Shown: positions 62,657 through 64,000 of the stretch, piece after piece
Layout of the letters: the number at the start of each line of letters is the position of its first letter
How positions within the stretch are numbered: the stretch's first letter is position 1
Notes under the pieces: generated by a model
Databases searched by the model: none
What the model saw: only the letters and a program-made list of their open reading frames with translations
What the model was told of the DNA's origin: nothing
DNA from: Pengzhenrongella frigida
GTDB taxonomy: Bacteria; Actinomycetota; Actinomycetes; Actinomycetales; Cellulomonadaceae
DNA: 64,000 nt
Direction: 5' to 3'
Assembly (NCBI RefSeq): GCF_004168625.1
Contig: NZ_SDWW01000018.1
Span: 1-64,000 of the forward strand
Made by a program: the position numbers and the translations under genes

Positions 62657-64000
62657 TCAGTCGGTGAGCTGGCGCAGCCCGTCGGCGCCGGCGGGGATCT
62701 GGGGGACCCAGCCGGTGACCACCGGAGAGTGCGGGCTCGAGCGGGCGATCTCGGCCAGCCAGCGCGACTCCTGCGCGGCGTGCGCGAGCAGCACGGGGTC
62801 GGTGGTGGTGGTCGCGGACAGGGCGCTGTTGGCGACCCAGGTGTAGGGCGCCAGACCCGCGCGGGCCAGGTCGGCCTGCAGCTCCTGGGCCTCGTGGACG
62901 GGGGTGGCCTCCGGCAGGGCCACGAGCAGGATGCGGGTGTGGTCGGGATCGCTGAGCGAGCCGAAGAGGCGGCCCGCCGGGCTGTCGACGTCGGCCCGGG
63001 CAGAGGCCTCGGCCTGCCGGGCGAAGGAGGCCGAGGACTGCAGCAGGAGCAGGGTGTGCCCGGTCGGGGCGGTGTCGATGACCACGTAGCGGTCGCCGGA
63101 GTCGGCGATGGTCCGCGCGAAGGCGTGGAACACCGCGACCTCCTCCGTGCACGGCGAGCGCAGGTCCTCGGTGAGCAGGTCCAACGCGGCGGGGTCGAGC
63201 TGGGACCCGGCGGTGCCCAGGACGTGGGCGGTGTACGCCACCGTCTCGGCGACGGGGTCGATCCGGGTGATCGTCAGGTTCGAGGGCGGATCGGGCAGCA
63301 CGTCGTTCACGTGCGCGGCCGGGTCGGTGGTCGTCAGCGACACCGGCAGGCCGCGATCGGCCAGCGCGAGGGCGATGGCGGCGGCGACCGTCGTCTTGCC
63401 GACCCCGCCCTTGCCCATCGTCATGACGATCCCGGGACCCGCAGCGGCCACGACGTCGACCAGGTCGCGCAGCGAGGTCGACGCGATCGGGGGCATTGCC
63501 GCCATCGACGGCGGCACGCCGTCGGACGACGTCGGGTCGGACGGCGTCGGGTGGAGGGCCGCCCGGAGGCCGTCGACGCCCATCGGGGCGCGGGCGAGCA
63601 GGGGGACGGTGTCGACCGACCGGACCCGGTCGAGCGCCGCGGGCAGGTTCGCCAGTGCGCGGGACTCGCGGTCGGTGCGGGCCCGGGCGATCGCGTCGTC
63701 GGTTCCCGCCGGGGTGAACAGCCCGTTGACGATGAGGCGCAGGTTGGTCATGGCCAGCTCGTCGAGCTCGTGGGCGGCGCGCGCTGCCTCGGCCAGCGCC
63801 GACGGTTCGGGCCGGGTCACCAGGATCATCGTGGTCAGCTCGGCGTCGCGCAGGGTGGCGAGGCTGCCGGCGTAGGCCTCCTGGGCCTGGCCGAGCGCGG
63901 AGACCGGGCCGACGCAGGTGACACCGGCGGTGTTCGTCTCGAGGAACCCGGTCCAGGCGGCGGGCAGGCCGAGCAGGCGCAGGGTGTGGCCGGTCGGTGC
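62657..64000 (-). CDS. ArsA-type anion-transporting ATPase, 5' end outside window
   Basis: At least 447 residues, cut by the right window edge. The visible sequence covers the end of a first ATPase half (APTGHTLRLLGLPAAWTGF, then GPVSALGQAQEAYAGSL) and a complete second half with Walker A TMGKGGVGKTTVAAAIALAL and the signature VVIDTAPTGHTLLLLQSS. This is the two-domain plan of ArsA, which powers arsenite export with ArsB, or of Get3-like relatives. The DTAPTGHT motif is intact in the second half. Further ars genes, if any, lie beyond the window. The open reading frame has no stop up to the edge. Confidence 0.88.
   Translation of the reverse strand, partial: APTGHTLRLLGLPAAWTGFLETNTAGVTCVGPVSALGQAQEAYAGSLATLRDAELTTMILVTRPEPSALAEAARAAHELDELAMTNLRLIVNGLFTPAGTDDAIARARTDRESRALANLPAALDRVRSVDTVPLLARAPMGVDGLRAALHPTPSDPTSSDGVPPSMAAMPPIASTSLRDLVDVVAAAGPGIVMTMGKGGVGKTTVAAAIALALADRGLPVSLTTTDPAAHVNDVLPDPPSNLTITRIDPVAETVAYTAHVLGTAGSQLDPAALDLLTEDLRSPCTEEVAVFHAFARTIADSGDRYVVIDTAPTGHTLLLLQSSASFARQAEASARADVDSPAGRLFGSLSDPDHTRILLVALPEATPVHEAQELQADLARAGLAPYTWVANSALSATTTTDPVLLAHAAQESRWLAEIARSSPHSPVVTGWVPQIPAGADGLRQLTD

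Noticed and set aside
62657-64000. Reading the ArsA-like gene as a truncated pseudogene
   Set aside because: The frame stays open to the window edge and shows the end of a first ATPase half, so it is cut by the window, not broken.

Overview
The window is GC-rich (roughly 70% or more) and uses many GTG starts, GTGA/ATGA stop-start overlaps and strong AGGAGG-type ribosome sites. With the gene families present (HisKA_3 kinases, DUF7144, PF10081-type hydrolases, ModA-ModB-ModC with a HTH-TOBE protein, YhgE/Pip next to MMPL), it looks like chromosomal DNA of a high-GC actinomycete. Cellulomonadaceae or a related Micrococcales family is my best guess, by inference only. I see no rRNA, tRNA, CRISPR array, phage or insertion sequence. 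The last gene runs off the right edge.

Layout. 0.1-2.4 kb: YchJ-like protein and an NhaA antiporter fused to a DsbA-like domain. 2.4-8.1 kb (minus strand): a CoA-dependent catabolic set (fatty-acyl-CoA ligase, AraC regulator, acyl-CoA dehydrogenase, SDR, and a crotonase-fold protein lacking both classical hydratase glutamates). 8.2-28.4 kb: mostly housekeeping and envelope genes, including a C-terminally short alpha/beta hydrolase, a DUF4190-like protein, a kinase/regulator pair, PAP2 and diacylglycerol-kinase genes facing apart, a CLC channel, an EAL protein, a formate/nitrite transporter, a PASTA penicillin-binding protein and class I aldolase. 28.4-35.2 kb: a TetR-controlled MMPL-YhgE export pair (the MMPL protein carries a degenerate ABC-ATPase-like tail) and a GntR-MFS pair. 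35.3-44.3 kb: two hydrolases, a SulP transporter, PPK2, an acetyltransferase, a chemoreceptor and a stand-alone family-A DNA polymerase.

44.4-55.6 kb is the most interesting part: a plus-strand run encoding an MFS transporter, an HSL-type esterase, CaiA-, CaiB- and CaiC-like proteins, a MaoC-type hydratase and a second MFS transporter, followed by a convergent large LuxR-type ATPase regulator. The three Cai proteins match the E. coli carnitine pathway in sequence features and length. The crotonase CaiD and the BCCT transporter CaiT are absent; a MaoC hydratase and two MFS carriers sit in their places. I read this as a rebuilt carnitine or related trimethylammonium-acid pathway: import, possible ester release, CoA activation or transfer, hydration/dehydration and enoyl-CoA reduction.

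55.7-64.0 kb: a DUF4389-like membrane protein, Dps with a near-perfect terminator, a molybdate uptake operon (HTH-TOBE, ModA, ModB, ModC), a PoxB-like thiamine enzyme gene broken by one or two single-base frameshifts, and the downstream part of a two-domain ArsA-type ATPase gene.
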